Assembly: GCF_005771435.1 (NCBI RefSeq)
Contig: NZ_VANI01000002.1
Span: 124,001-188,000, forward strand
Direction of reading: 5' to 3'
DNA length: 64,000 bases
Source of the DNA: Microbulbifer harenosus
GTDB taxonomy: Bacteria > Pseudomonadota > Gammaproteobacteria > Pseudomonadales > Cellvibrionaceae
Positions 56,772 through 64,000 of the stretch are shown here, in pieces. Each line of letters opens with the position of its first letter. The first letter of the stretch is position 1. Under the pieces are notes generated by a model, which ran no database searches, was not told the origin of the DNA, and saw only the letters and a list, made by a program, of their open reading frames with translations. Position numbers and translations under genes: made by a program.

Positions 56772-56787
56772 CTGGCCTTTCGGCCAG
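56772..56787 (-). promoter_or_regulatory. GAAA-tetraloop hairpin in the leuS leader
   Basis: On the minus strand CTGGCC-GAAA-GGCCAG forms a 6-base-pair stem capped by a stable GNRA loop, about 60 bases upstream of the leuS ATG. On the plus strand the same bases would be CTGGCC-TTTC-GGCCAG, less stable. A leuS leader structure is the simplest reading, without evidence of regulation. Confidence 0.4.
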
Positions 56788-56814
56788 AAAACGGCGAATT
56801 ATAGGAGGGATGGG

Positions 56815-57285
56815 GTGAGTAAGAAACCTGTAGCGGGCAAACCCGATCTGCCATCGGAAGATGAGGACCTGACGGCGGAGTTGCGGCGGGACCTGGAAAA
56901 GCTGGTGGAGGGCGAGCTGGCGGTGGAAAAACTCACGGCCAGCAAGGCGGCCTTCCTGCGCGCCTGGCTGAAAGACGACGCGCATCGGGCGGAAGATTAC
57001 CTGAAGGATCTCGGTGGTGAACTGAAAACCCTTGAGGAGCGCACCGGTGATTGGCTGTTGGAGGCAGCCGACCCCACCAAGTCCGCCTGGCCAGCGCTGA
57101 TGTACTGTATCCGTCGCGGCGAACCCTGGGCGCTGGCGGGAGAAACTGCCGGCGAGGGCGAGGAGCTGCAGTGCATCGGCTGCGGCTACCGCGCGCTGCC
57201 GGACGCTGGTAGTCAGATTACGCCCTGCCATCGCTGCGGCTACGGCTGCTTCCGCCAGATCAGTGGTGGACTCACATCGGACTGA
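56815..57285 (+). CDS. Zinc-ribbon-containing small protein (YbeL-like)
   Basis: A 156-residue protein with a long, charged helical N-terminal part (about 10-80) and a C-terminal zinc ribbon: CIGCGYRALPDAGSQITPCHRCGYGCF in parts, giving two CxxC pairs. This matches DUF1451/YbeL-type proteins, whose role is not known. The GTG start at 56815 is well supported by AGGAGGG eight bases upstream. It diverges from leuS across a 102-base gap; a ybeL-like gene near leuS is common in gammaproteobacteria. The YdcF-like gene follows on the same strand. Confidence 0.9.
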   Translation: MSKKPVAGKPDLPSEDEDLTAELRRDLEKLVEGELAVEKLTASKAAFLRAWLKDDAHRAEDYLKDLGGELKTLEERTGDWLLEAADPTKSAWPALMYCIRRGEPWALAGETAGEGEELQCIGCGYRALPDAGSQITPCHRCGYGCFRQISGGLTSD

Positions 57286-57355
57286 AGAACACCCGCACCA
57301 CGATGGCGCGGAGACCACTCGCGCATACACCGAAAATGGAGCCACCCTGGCCAAG

Positions 57356-58138
57356 ATGGAACTGCAGACTGCCCTTACTACCCTGATCATGCCGCCTTTC
57401 GCCCCGCTGGTGGGGTTGCTGTTGGCGTTTGTGTTCTGGTTTTTCCCCTCGTCTACCCCTGTCGCCAAATTGTCACTGCCGCTGGCTATTCTCTGCTTCC
57501 TCACTTTGTGGATTTGCGCGACACCCGCGTTCTCCGGCTGGCTGGGCCAGCGCCTGGTAAGCCAGCAGCCGGAGGCTCCCAAAGTGGAGCCGGGCGCAGT
57601 AGTGATTCTTGGCGGTGGCCGCTACCGCAACGAGGACACTGGCAGCGAGCGGCTTTCGGCAGAAACGCTTGAGCGAGTGGCCTGGGCTGTCGCGCGGGCG
57701 CCGGCGGACTTGCCGTTACTGGTCTCCGGTGGGCGGGTCTACGCGGAAGAAAAGGCGCCGGAATCAGATCTGATGGCCGACGCGCTGGAGAAGCTGTTTC
57801 AGCGTTCGGTGACATGGCGCGAGAATTGCAGTCGCAATACGGCGGAGAATGCCGTGAATTCGGCGGCACTTCTGCACGATTCCGGAGTCGAAAGCGTACT
57901 GTTGGTAACGCATTGGTGGCACATGCCGCGCGCGGCGGAAAGCTTTGCCCGCGCCGGCCTGCAGGTCCGGCCACTGCCGGTGGGCAGCCCGGGGGAACTG
58001 GTGCCGAGAGCGGAGAACCACCTGTTGCGCTGGCTCCCTAGTGCGGCGGCACTGCTGCGCAGCCAGGTTTACTGGCGCGAGCTTTTGGGAAATCAGTGGT
58101 ACCGCTGGCGTGCGCTGCCAGGCAGGCGCAATTGCTGA
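57356..58138 (+). CDS. YdcF/ElyC-family (DUF218) membrane protein
   Basis: A 260-residue protein with two N-terminal hydrophobic helices (about 8-32 and 36-55) and a DUF218 domain, as in ElyC, SanA and YdcF. Recognisable are AVVILGGGRYR, LPLLVSGGRVY, the NTAENA segment and VLLVTHWWHMPRAAESF. ElyC affects lipid-carrier and peptidoglycan metabolism, so an envelope role is likely. The start ATG 57356 has only a weak ribosome site; the frame is open upstream to 57263, overlapping the zinc-ribbon gene end, but those residues are polar and atypical. The segment after it may carry a structured RNA. Confidence 0.85.
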   Translation: MELQTALTTLIMPPFAPLVGLLLAFVFWFFPSSTPVAKLSLPLAILCFLTLWICATPAFSGWLGQRLVSQQPEAPKVEPGAVVILGGGRYRNEDTGSERLSAETLERVAWAVARAPADLPLLVSGGRVYAEEKAPESDLMADALEKLFQRSVTWRENCSRNTAENAVNSAALLHDSGVESVLLVTHWWHMPRAAESFARAGLQVRPLPVGSPGELVPRAENHLLRWLPSAAALLRSQVYWRELLGNQWYRWRALPGRRNC

Positions 58139-58204
58139 CCGGCTTGCTCCGGAGGTTCCGGATCAACGCTTGATGCGATAGCCCTGAGTAACTAGTATGG
58201 GCGC

Positions 58205-58274
58205 CCTGATCGAAGGTTTCTTATGAAACCATCCGGGTGCCGGATGGACCCGGCCAGGTACCGGAGCGATCAGG
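58205..58274 (+). ncRNA. Candidate structured RNA (four-way junction), unassigned
   Basis: A perfect 8-base-pair closing stem, CCTGATCG (58205-58212) with CGATCAGG (58267-58274), encloses three hairpins in a row: GGTTTC/GAAACC (58215-58220/58225-58230, TTAT loop), ATCCGG/CCGGAT (58231-58236/58240-58245) and CCGG/CCGG (58250-58253/58261-58264). The layout is compact, with no T-run, and lies 62 bases before the start of the 128-residue gene. It does not match a riboswitch that I recognise. A leader element or small RNA is possible; the strand is assumed from the downstream gene. Confidence 0.45.
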
Positions 58275-58335
58275 AGTGAACCTCAGATGGCCGAATTACG
58301 CGCAATAACAAGATAAAAAACGAGGTAATGTTCAC

Positions 58336-58722
58336 ATGATGGGTATCCCACCTTCCCTTTCCCCTATTCAATTGCACAACCGCCTGAACCGTCCGGTGTG
58401 GATTGGTTTCAAGTTGACCCGGCGCGGTAAGCGCCAGCTGGTTCTGTTGGCTGCTGGCAGTGAAAGTGGAGCTCAGTTGAGCAAGAACTTCGAAACCTTC
58501 GTAGGCCAGATAGTGCGGGAATTCAAACTGGATCCGCAGCAGACGGATTTTGTGGAGCTGCGGCAGGAGCAGCGCGAAGAGGGGATATCCAACAACTGGC
58601 TCCGCTGGCACGCCCACTGGGTCGGCTCAGCGCCCATGGAATGCAGGGCTGATCCCGTAACCTCGGAATCGGCGCGTACCTATCTCGACGAGGTATTGAT
58701 CCGCAGCAGTGCGGCAGCCTAG
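58336..58722 (+). CDS. Small protein of unknown function
   Basis: A 128-residue protein that I do not recognise. It is soluble in appearance, without a signal peptide, with an N-terminal region rich in basic residues (FKLTRRGKRQLVLLAAG) that looks like a beta-hairpin, and a mixed C-terminal part with three tryptophans (NNWLRWHAHW). Coding looks genuine: codon usage resembles neighbours, an ATG is followed by a second in-frame ATG, and a clear terminator follows. The 197-base leader contains the possible structured RNA. No partner is obvious; the next gene is convergent. Confidence 0.78.
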   Translation: MMGIPPSLSPIQLHNRLNRPVWIGFKLTRRGKRQLVLLAAGSESGAQLSKNFETFVGQIVREFKLDPQQTDFVELRQEQREEGISNNWLRWHAHWVGSAPMECRADPVTSESARTYLDEVLIRSSAAA

Positions 58723-58750
58723 GAAATTTTCCAGAGTAACAAATCCGTTA

Positions 58751-58784
58751 ACCGAGCCCGCCCTGTGCGGGCTCGGTCCGTTTT
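58751..58784 (+). terminator. Rho-independent terminator of the 128-residue gene
   Basis: ACCGAGCCCGC (58751-58761) pairs perfectly with GCGGGCTCGGT (58767-58777) over a 5-base loop, followed by CCGTTTT. It lies between convergent genes. Confidence 0.85.
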
Positions 58785-58804
58785 GGACGGGGACATTCGA
58801 CCAA

Positions 58805-59737
58805 TCAGCGGGGACGCGACGAGGCGTGCGCCCTGCCTTTTGCCCTCTCCGGGCCAAACAAGTCGGCCAGGGCTTTCTCCAGAGTGGGAAACTGGAAACT
58901 GTAGTCGCTGTCGAGCACTACGCGGGGCTCCATTCGCTGGCTCGCCAACAGCAGTTCTGTGGCCATCTCCCCAAATATCAGCTTGAGCATCCACGCGGGT
59001 GTGCGCAGCAGACAGGGCCGGTGCAGCTGTTTTGCCAGCAGGCGGGAAAAGCTGTTGTTGGTGACTGGCTCAGGTGCGCAGGCGTTAAAGGGGGTGCAGA
59101 GATGCCGGTCGATGGCGTGCAGCATCAGGCCGACAATATCTTCCTCGTGAATCCAGCTCATCCAGTGCTCGCCGCTGCCCATCGGACCGCCAACACCAAG
59201 GCGGAACGCGGGCAGCATTTCCGGCAGGGCGCCGCCGCGGGTGGAAAGTACGATGGCGGTGCGCATGATGCCGACGCAGATACCCGCCTGTTGCAGCGGA
59301 AGGGTCGCCGCTTCCCAATCGCGGCAGAGTTCCGCGGCAAAGCCGCCACCGGGGCCGCTGGTTTCTTTCAACAGATCTCCGCCGCGATCGCCGTAATAAC
59401 CCACGGCGGAACCTGAGAGGACGTATTTGGGGCGTTGTGGGAGGCTGAGAATCCACTGCGCCAAGCGCGCGGTTATTTCCAGGCGCGAGCGGCGGATTTC
59501 CTGCTTGCGGGCGTCGGTCCAGCGCTGGGCGATGGTTTCGCCCGCCAGATTGACGACAATATCGACAGGCCCTTCCACCTGTTGCAGGTCGCGCACGCCC
59601 ACGGCGGTTTCTCCGCAGCGCTCGCGCACCTTGTCCGGATCGCGGCTGAGCACCGTGAGGCGGTATCCTCGCGCCAGCCATTTCGCGCAAAAAAGACGGC
59701 CTATCAATCCAGTGCCGCCGGTGATTAAACAATGCAT
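58805..59737 (-). CDS. TIGR01777-family NAD(P)-binding epimerase-like protein
   Basis: A 310-residue protein of the TIGR01777 family (YfcH/SDR39U1-like), related to extended short-chain dehydrogenases. The nucleotide-binding motif is ITGGTGLIGRLF at the start; VVNLAGETIAQRWTDARKQEIRRSRL in parts and the YYGDRGG segment with the usual tyrosine are typical, and a C-terminal DUF1731-like region ends with the LALEKALADLF-like LEKALADLFG. ATG 59737 matches the family start. Function is not known in bacteria. It stands between lnt and the small unknown gene, 294 bases from the lnt stop. Confidence 0.92.
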   Translation of the reverse strand: MHCLITGGTGLIGRLFCAKWLARGYRLTVLSRDPDKVRERCGETAVGVRDLQQVEGPVDIVVNLAGETIAQRWTDARKQEIRRSRLEITARLAQWILSLPQRPKYVLSGSAVGYYGDRGGDLLKETSGPGGGFAAELCRDWEAATLPLQQAGICVGIMRTAIVLSTRGGALPEMLPAFRLGVGGPMGSGEHWMSWIHEEDIVGLMLHAIDRHLCTPFNACAPEPVTNNSFSRLLAKQLHRPCLLRTPAWMLKLIFGEMATELLLASQRMEPRVVLDSDYSFQFPTLEKALADLFGPERAKGRAHASSRPR

Positions 59738-59970
59738 AAATCTGGCATCCGTGCCGCACATTGTCGGGCGTGTGCAGAAAAAAGGGTTCCGGTTGCGGGG
59801 TGGCAGTGTCTTCCGGCTCATCCCTGCAAAGAGCGCAGCCCGCTGCTGTCAGGGGCTGCAAATATCACAGCATAATAGCAGCCGTATTTTACCGGCGCGG
59901 CAGAATGCGGCGATATTCCGGGGGGGCAGGGCATTGGAGGTGAAAGTGGGCGGCAAACCGAGGCAAGGGG

Positions 59971-59987
59971 CGCCCCGTTTTGGGGCG
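59971..59987. other. Hairpin after lnt
   Basis: CGCCCC (59971-59976) pairs with GGGGCG (59982-59987), about 45 bases after the lnt stop on its strand. There is no T-run, so it would be at best a weak terminator. The rest of the ~290-base gap shows no gene. Confidence 0.35.
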
Positions 59988-60031
59988 AGCCAGGAAGGAC
60001 ACTGATCTCGCCCGCGCGCGCGTTGCGCAAC

Positions 60032-61612
60032 TCAGTCCGCAATTTCACGGGCGAAGACGGTTTCGGTTCCTCTGGCCGGGCGGCGCTGCAGCAGAGCGGC
60101 CGCTGCCAGCATCAGGGCAGCCAGTGCCACCAGAGCCCACACGCCGATCACCATGAAGGGGGTAAAGCCGCTGCGCGACTCTACCTTGCCAATCAGGGTC
60201 GCCTGCTCGAACTGCGGCAGCTGCTCGATAATGTGACCGTTCGGCGCGACGATAGCGGTTACACCGGTATTGGTACTCCGTACCAGATAGCGCCCGGTTT
60301 CCAGTGCGCGCATCTGTGCCATTTGCATGTGCTGCAGTGGGCCGATGGAGCGGCCAAACCAGGCATCATTGCTCAGGGTCAATAGAACCTGGGCTTCGCC
60401 GCTGCTCTTTGCCACCAGTTGCGGGTAGACGATCTCGTAGCAGATCAGAGGCGCCCAGCTCAGGCTGCCGGCCTCCAGTGGGGGCTGGCCTTCAGGTCCG
60501 GGGCGGATAAACGAGGTGGGCAGGTTGAAGAATTCGATGGTGCCGCGAATCCAGTCTTCCAGCGGCACATACTCGCCGAACGGCACCAGGTGGCGTTTGT
60601 GGTAGAGCTGCTGCTCGCGGCCAAAGACCGCCGCCGAGTTGTGCACCACGCGACGGTAATCCTGCTCCGTGTCGTAGAGGATACCGGTGATGAGATCTAT
60701 ACCGATTGACTCTGTATTGTCCTGCAGCGCCTGCATCAGGTTCGGCGAATGATGGTACAGCAGTGGCAGCGCTGCTTCCGGCCAGATCACCAGATCGACC
60801 CCCTGGCGGTGCAGTTCTTCTGTGGCGCTCTGGTAGCGCTTGATGGTCTCGCCGCGAAATTCCGGCAGCCACTTTTTTTCCTGGGGAATATTCGCCTGCA
60901 CCAGCCCCACGCGCACGCTGCGCGCATCGGCCCGGGTCCATTCGATGTTGCCGAGCAGCAGGCCGGCGGGCCAAAGCAACACCGCGGCGAGCACCAGGGA
61001 CAGGGCGCTGCTCGATTTCCATGAGTCGAAGGCACGGCGCGCGCACAGCGCGCACACCGCGGTGGAAAATGCCAGCAGCAGGCCAATGCCGTACACGCTC
61101 AGTATCGGCGCCCAGCCCGCCAGCCAGGTGTGGATATGCCCATAGCCGGCAAAGAGCCACGGAAAACCGGTAAATATCCAGGTGCGAAACCACTCACTCA
61201 CAAACCACAGTGCGGCAAACGCGAGTGCGAAGGAGGCAGGGTGTGCGCGGAAGCGCGCGAGGACCGCGAACGGCAGCGCAAACAGTACCGCCATGATGCC
61301 GACAAAACCGCCAGTGAGAATCACCCCGAGCAGCGGTGAGGAATTGCCGAAGTCGGTAATGGAGACGTATACCCAGGAGCCGCCGCTACCGAACAGACCG
61401 AGGCCGTAACACAGTGCCAGCCCGAAGCAGCGCCTGCCGCTCAACACCGCAGCGTTGCGACCGGGCGCCAGCAGCCAGGCGAACAGCCCGAGGGAGAGCG
61501 GGCTGCACCACCAGTAATCGAACGGGGCAAAGGAGAGGGTCAGCAGGCCGCCTGCGATCAGTGCGGCCAGCGGATACAGGAACATGGTCAGTGAAGAAAA
61601 GGGATTGCGCAT
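60032..61612 (-). CDS. lnt: Apolipoprotein N-acyltransferase
   Basis: Transfers the third acyl chain to the N-terminal cysteine of lipoproteins at the inner membrane. The 526-residue protein has about six N-terminal helices and a periplasmic nitrilase domain. The catalytic Glu-Lys-Cys triad is visible as VIWPEAALP, YHKRHLVPFGEYVP and LICYEIVYP. A last helix (about 490-512) returns to the membrane. It overlaps the corC stop by one base (ATGA-like), and the order ybeZ-ybeY-corC-lnt is conserved in gammaproteobacteria. It supports the several lipoproteins encoded here (MltB, RlpA, LptE). Confidence 0.97.
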   Translation of the reverse strand: MRNPFSSLTMFLYPLAALIAGGLLTLSFAPFDYWWCSPLSLGLFAWLLAPGRNAAVLSGRRCFGLALCYGLGLFGSGGSWVYVSITDFGNSSPLLGVILTGGFVGIMAVLFALPFAVLARFRAHPASFALAFAALWFVSEWFRTWIFTGFPWLFAGYGHIHTWLAGWAPILSVYGIGLLLAFSTAVCALCARRAFDSWKSSSALSLVLAAVLLWPAGLLLGNIEWTRADARSVRVGLVQANIPQEKKWLPEFRGETIKRYQSATEELHRQGVDLVIWPEAALPLLYHHSPNLMQALQDNTESIGIDLITGILYDTEQDYRRVVHNSAAVFGREQQLYHKRHLVPFGEYVPLEDWIRGTIEFFNLPTSFIRPGPEGQPPLEAGSLSWAPLICYEIVYPQLVAKSSGEAQVLLTLSNDAWFGRSIGPLQHMQMAQMRALETGRYLVRSTNTGVTAIVAPNGHIIEQLPQFEQATLIGKVESRSGFTPFMVIGVWALVALAALMLAAAALLQRRPARGTETVFAREIAD

Positions 61613-62508
61613 CAGCCGTCTTCTTCAGTGGGCTTGTCGGTGCGACTGACCCGCAGCAGGTGAATCTGCCGATTATCGGCGTAGAGCACGCGGAATTGGA
61701 AATTCCCGAGTCTGGTGGTCTCATCCCGTCCCGGCAGATGGCCGAAGGACTGCATCACCAGGCCGCCAATGGTGTCGAACTCCTCATCGCTGAATCCGCA
61801 ATCGAAGTACTCGTTGAAGTCTTCAATGGGGGTGAGCGCCTTGACCACGTAATCATTGTCGCTCACCTTGCGGATATAGCTGTCTTCCTCGTCCTCATCG
61901 GTTTCGTCTTCAATATCGCCGACGATTTCTTCGAGAATATCTTCAATGGTGACCACGCCGGAAACGCCACCATACTCATCGATGACGACAGCCATGTGAT
62001 AGCGGTTTTCGCGGAACTCCCGCAGCAGAATATTCAGGCGCTTGCTTTCCGGGATGATATTCGCCGGGCGGATGATGTCTTCCAGGCGGAATTCGTCCAC
62101 GCCTTTCAACACCAGCGGCAGCAGGTCTTTGGCCAGCAGGATGCCGCGGATGTCGTCGATGCTTTCGCCCACCACCGGGAAGCGGGAGTGACCGGATTCG
62201 ATGATCTTGGGCAGAAAATCCTTGGGGCAGTCCTCAATGCTGACCACCACCATCTGCGAGCGCGGAATCATGATCTCCCGCACCTGCTGGCTGGACACAT
62301 CCAGCGCGCCCTGAATGATGGACAGGGCTTCGGCGTCCACTACCTTGTTTTCGGCAGCGTCCTTGATGATATCCAGCAGTTCATCGCGGGATCTGGGTTC
62401 TTGGGAAAAGGCGCCCAGTAATTTCTCCAACCAGTTTTTCTCTCCCGATCGGGGGCGGTTGGAGGAGGAGCTACTTGGGGGTTCGTCGGTGGTCATGGAT
62501 GTGGCCAT
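61612..62508 (-). CDS. corC: CorC/YbeX CBS-domain protein
   Basis: A 298-residue cytoplasmic protein of the CorC/YbeX (HlyC-like) family, with no membrane part. Two CBS domains lie at about residues 65-195 (MIPRSQMVVVSIEDCPKD at the start, VVIDEYGGVSGVVTIEDILEEIVGDI in parts at the end), and a CorC_HlyC domain at 205-290. YbeX has been linked to magnesium homeostasis and to ribosome maturation together with YbeY and YbeZ. Acidic residues cluster after the second CBS domain. The stop shares one base with the lnt start. It follows ybeY by 8 bases. Confidence 0.96.
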   Translation of the reverse strand: MATSMTTDEPPSSSSSNRPRSGEKNWLEKLLGAFSQEPRSRDELLDIIKDAAENKVVDAEALSIIQGALDVSSQQVREIMIPRSQMVVVSIEDCPKDFLPKIIESGHSRFPVVGESIDDIRGILLAKDLLPLVLKGVDEFRLEDIIRPANIIPESKRLNILLREFRENRYHMAVVIDEYGGVSGVVTIEDILEEIVGDIEDETDEDEEDSYIRKVSDNDYVVKALTPIEDFNEYFDCGFSDEEFDTIGGLVMQSFGHLPGRDETTRLGNFQFRVLYADNRQIHLLRVSRTDKPTEEDG

Positions 62509-62516
62509 ACTCCGCG

Positions 62517-63065
62517 TTACTCGTCGGTTCCGTCTGAAAGTTCATCCGCCGGCACACCTTGCGCCGGCTCATCAATAGGGGCGTAGGGATCACTGAATCC
62601 CAACTGCGCCAGAATGCGGGTTTCGAGATTTTCCATGATCTCGGCTTCATCGTCCTCGATATGGTCATAACCCAGCAGGTGTAGTGTGCCATGGACAACC
62701 ATATGCGCCCAGTGTGCGGTCGGAGCTTTGCGCTGCTGTTCCGCCTCCACGGCTACCACCGGGGCGCAGATCACCAGGTCACCGAGCAGTGGCAGGCCCA
62801 GTTCCTCGGGGATGTCCGCGGGGAAAGAGAGTACATTGGTGGGCTTGTCCTTGCCGCGGTACTGGCTGTTTAGCGCCTGGCTCTCGTCTTCGTCGACGAT
62901 GCGCAGTGCGATTTCGGCCTCAGGGCGACAATTGCCCACCGCGGCGGCGGCCCAGCGTGTGAGGTCGTCGTCGCTGGGCAGATCGGTCTGGCTCGTGGCC
63001 CGCTGGACATCAATAAATACGTCCGCGGGCACAAGCTGCGAGGGTTCGGGTTGACTTTTGTTCAT
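62517..63065 (-). CDS. ybeY: Endoribonuclease / rRNA maturation factor YbeY
   Basis: A 182-residue zinc-dependent RNase that helps process the 16S rRNA 3' end and takes part in ribosome quality control. The metal motif is [11 protein letters not shown] with H125, H129 and H135; NVLSFPAD and GDLVIC are also typical. The C-terminal ~25 residues (after YAPID) extend beyond the usual end and are acidic/Pro-rich. The ATG at 63065 is 10 bases from the ybeZ stop; the frame is open further upstream but inside ybeZ. The unit is ybeZ-ybeY-corC-lnt. Confidence 0.97.
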   Translation of the reverse strand: MNKSQPEPSQLVPADVFIDVQRATSQTDLPSDDDLTRWAAAAVGNCRPEAEIALRIVDEDESQALNSQYRGKDKPTNVLSFPADIPEELGLPLLGDLVICAPVVAVEAEQQRKAPTAHWAHMVVHGTLHLLGYDHIEDDEAEIMENLETRILAQLGFSDPYAPIDEPAQGVPADELSDGTDE

Positions 63066-63075
63066 GGGCGCGGCG

Positions 63076-64000
63076 TCAGGCCGCATCTTCTCCGGCTGCG
63101 CGCAGGGCCCGGCGGGCTTCGCGCTCCGCCTGCTGCTTTGCCTCCACTTCCGCCTCGTGCACATCGTAGGCTTCGACGATGCGCTGGACCAGCGGGTGGC
63201 GCACCACGTCTTTGGCGCCGAAGTGGGTAAAGCTGATGCCGTTGACGTTATCCAGCACCTCGATGGCGTGTCGCAGACCGGAGGCGGCACCGCGAGGCAG
63301 GTCGATCTGGCTGGGGTCGCCGGTGATGACCGCAGTGGAGCCGAAGCCGATGCGGGTCAGGAACATCTTCATCTGTTCGCGGGTGGTGTTCTGGCTCTCG
63401 TCGAGGATCACGAAGGCGTTGTTCAAAGTGCGCCCGCGCATGTAGGCGAGCGGCGCCACCTCGATCACATTGCGCTCGATGAGCTTGCCCACGGTCTCAA
63501 AACCGAGCATTTCATAGAGGGCGTCGTAGAGAGGGCGCAGGTAGGGGTCGACCTTCTGGCTCAGGTCACCGGGCAGGAAGCCCAGTTTCTCACCGGCTTC
63601 CACCGCCGGGCGCACCAACAGGATGCGCTCGACCTCGTCTTTCAGCAGCGCCTCTACCGCGCAGGCTACCGCCAGGTAGGTTTTGCCGGTGCCGGCCGGG
63701 CCGATGCCGAAGTTGATATCGTGGGTCTGAACGGCGCGCACGTATTTGCGCTGGTTGACACCGCGCGGTCGCACACTGCACTTCTTGGTGCGGATCAGGA
63801 CAACCTGATCCCCTTCGCCTTCCGCGGCAGTCTGACGCGCATCCACCAGTTCTTCGACCCCCGACTGTTGCAGGGCGAGGTGAATCTCGTCCGGAGTGAG
63901 GCTGTCTTTCGCTCCGGTTTCCTTGTACAGGTTGCTCAGGATCTCGCCGGCGGCGCGGGCGGAGCTGGCATTGCCGTAAATGGCAAACTCATTGCCGCGA
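63076..64000 (-). CDS. ybeZ: PhoH-family ATPase YbeZ (N-terminus cut by right edge)
   Basis: The last ~308 residues of a PhoH-like P-loop ATPase; the frame remains open to the right edge, so the N-terminus lies outside the window. Visible are the Walker A in [15 protein letters not shown], the Walker B-like [10 protein letters not shown] and [11 protein letters not shown], and the C-terminal charged tail rich in Ala, Arg and Glu. YbeZ interacts with YbeY and is thought to act as an RNA-related NTPase in ribosome maturation. Its gene comes first in the ybeZ-ybeY-corC-lnt run. Confidence 0.95.
   Translation of the reverse strand, partial: RGNEFAIYGNASSARAAGEILSNLYKETGAKDSLTPDEIHLALQQSGVEELVDARQTAAEGEGDQVVLIRTKKCSVRPRGVNQRKYVRAVQTHDINFGIGPAGTGKTYLAVACAVEALLKDEVERILLVRPAVEAGEKLGFLPGDLSQKVDPYLRPLYDALYEMLGFETVGKLIERNVIEVAPLAYMRGRTLNNAFVILDESQNTTREQMKMFLTRIGFGSTAVITGDPSQIDLPRGAASGLRHAIEVLDNVNGISFTHFGAKDVVRHPLVQRIVEAYDVHEAEVEAKQQAEREARRALRAAGEDAA

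Noticed and set aside
58205-58274. The 58.2-kb structure considered as a tRNA
   Set aside because: Stem and loop sizes do not fit: no 7-base anticodon or T loop, no GTTC-type T-loop sequence and no CCA-end context.

Overview
The window looks like the chromosome of a marine, polysaccharide-degrading gammaproteobacterium of the Cellvibrionales, most probably Microbulbifer or a close relative. This is inferred from the roughly 60% GC coding style, two secreted cellulases whose modules are joined by long polyserine linkers, and a Pseudomonas-like order of cell-envelope genes. I see no tRNA, rRNA, CRISPR array, insertion sequence or prophage. Coding is dense, and both ends cut through genes (a YhdP-family gene on the left, the PhoH-family gene ybeZ on the right).

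Left part (1-21 kb). After the YhdP fragment come an orphan membrane protein, a parvulin, a YpfJ-type metalloprotease, a LON-domain protein and a DUF2339 membrane protein. A core run on the plus strand follows: proA-nadD-rsfS-rlmH-mrdA-rodA-mltB-rlpA-dacA-ybeD-lipB-lipA. It covers NAD synthesis, ribosome maturation, rod-shape peptidoglycan synthesis and remodelling, and lipoate synthesis, and ends at a clear terminator after lipA.

Middle part (21-52 kb) is accessory. It holds a beta-propeller gene coupled to a membrane-anchored EF-hand-like protein; a CBM2-GH5 cellulase and a CBM2-GH6 cellulase; a DUF1540 protein; and a complete acetate-response module: CrbS-like symporter/histidine kinase, CrbR-like regulator, acetyl-CoA synthetase, DcaP-like porin, and a DUF4212 plus sodium/solute symporter pair. 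Then come an alkylsulfatase, a GNAT enzyme, a GDSL autotransporter esterase, two tandem BCCT transporters, arfB, and an Ldh-type dehydrogenase/amidase/aminotransferase cluster. Two REP-pair elements and a third hairpin close the block.

Right part (52-64 kb) is core again, mostly on the minus strand: ybeZ-ybeY-corC-lnt, then leuS-lptE-holA. A zinc-ribbon protein, a YdcF-like protein, a small unknown protein and a TIGR01777 epimerase lie between. In several gammaproteobacteria holA and lipA are close neighbours; here about 31 kb of accessory genes separate their convergent ends.

Structured DNA or RNA of interest: three copies of a palindromic element whose long arms differ between copies but remain complementary (3.8, 10.5 and 54.0 kb), two of them inside core gene runs; a possible four-way-junction RNA at 58205-58274 ahead of a small unknown gene; and a cluster of TTNGAC-N4-GTCNAA dyads between acs and the porin gene that may be the CrbR operator.
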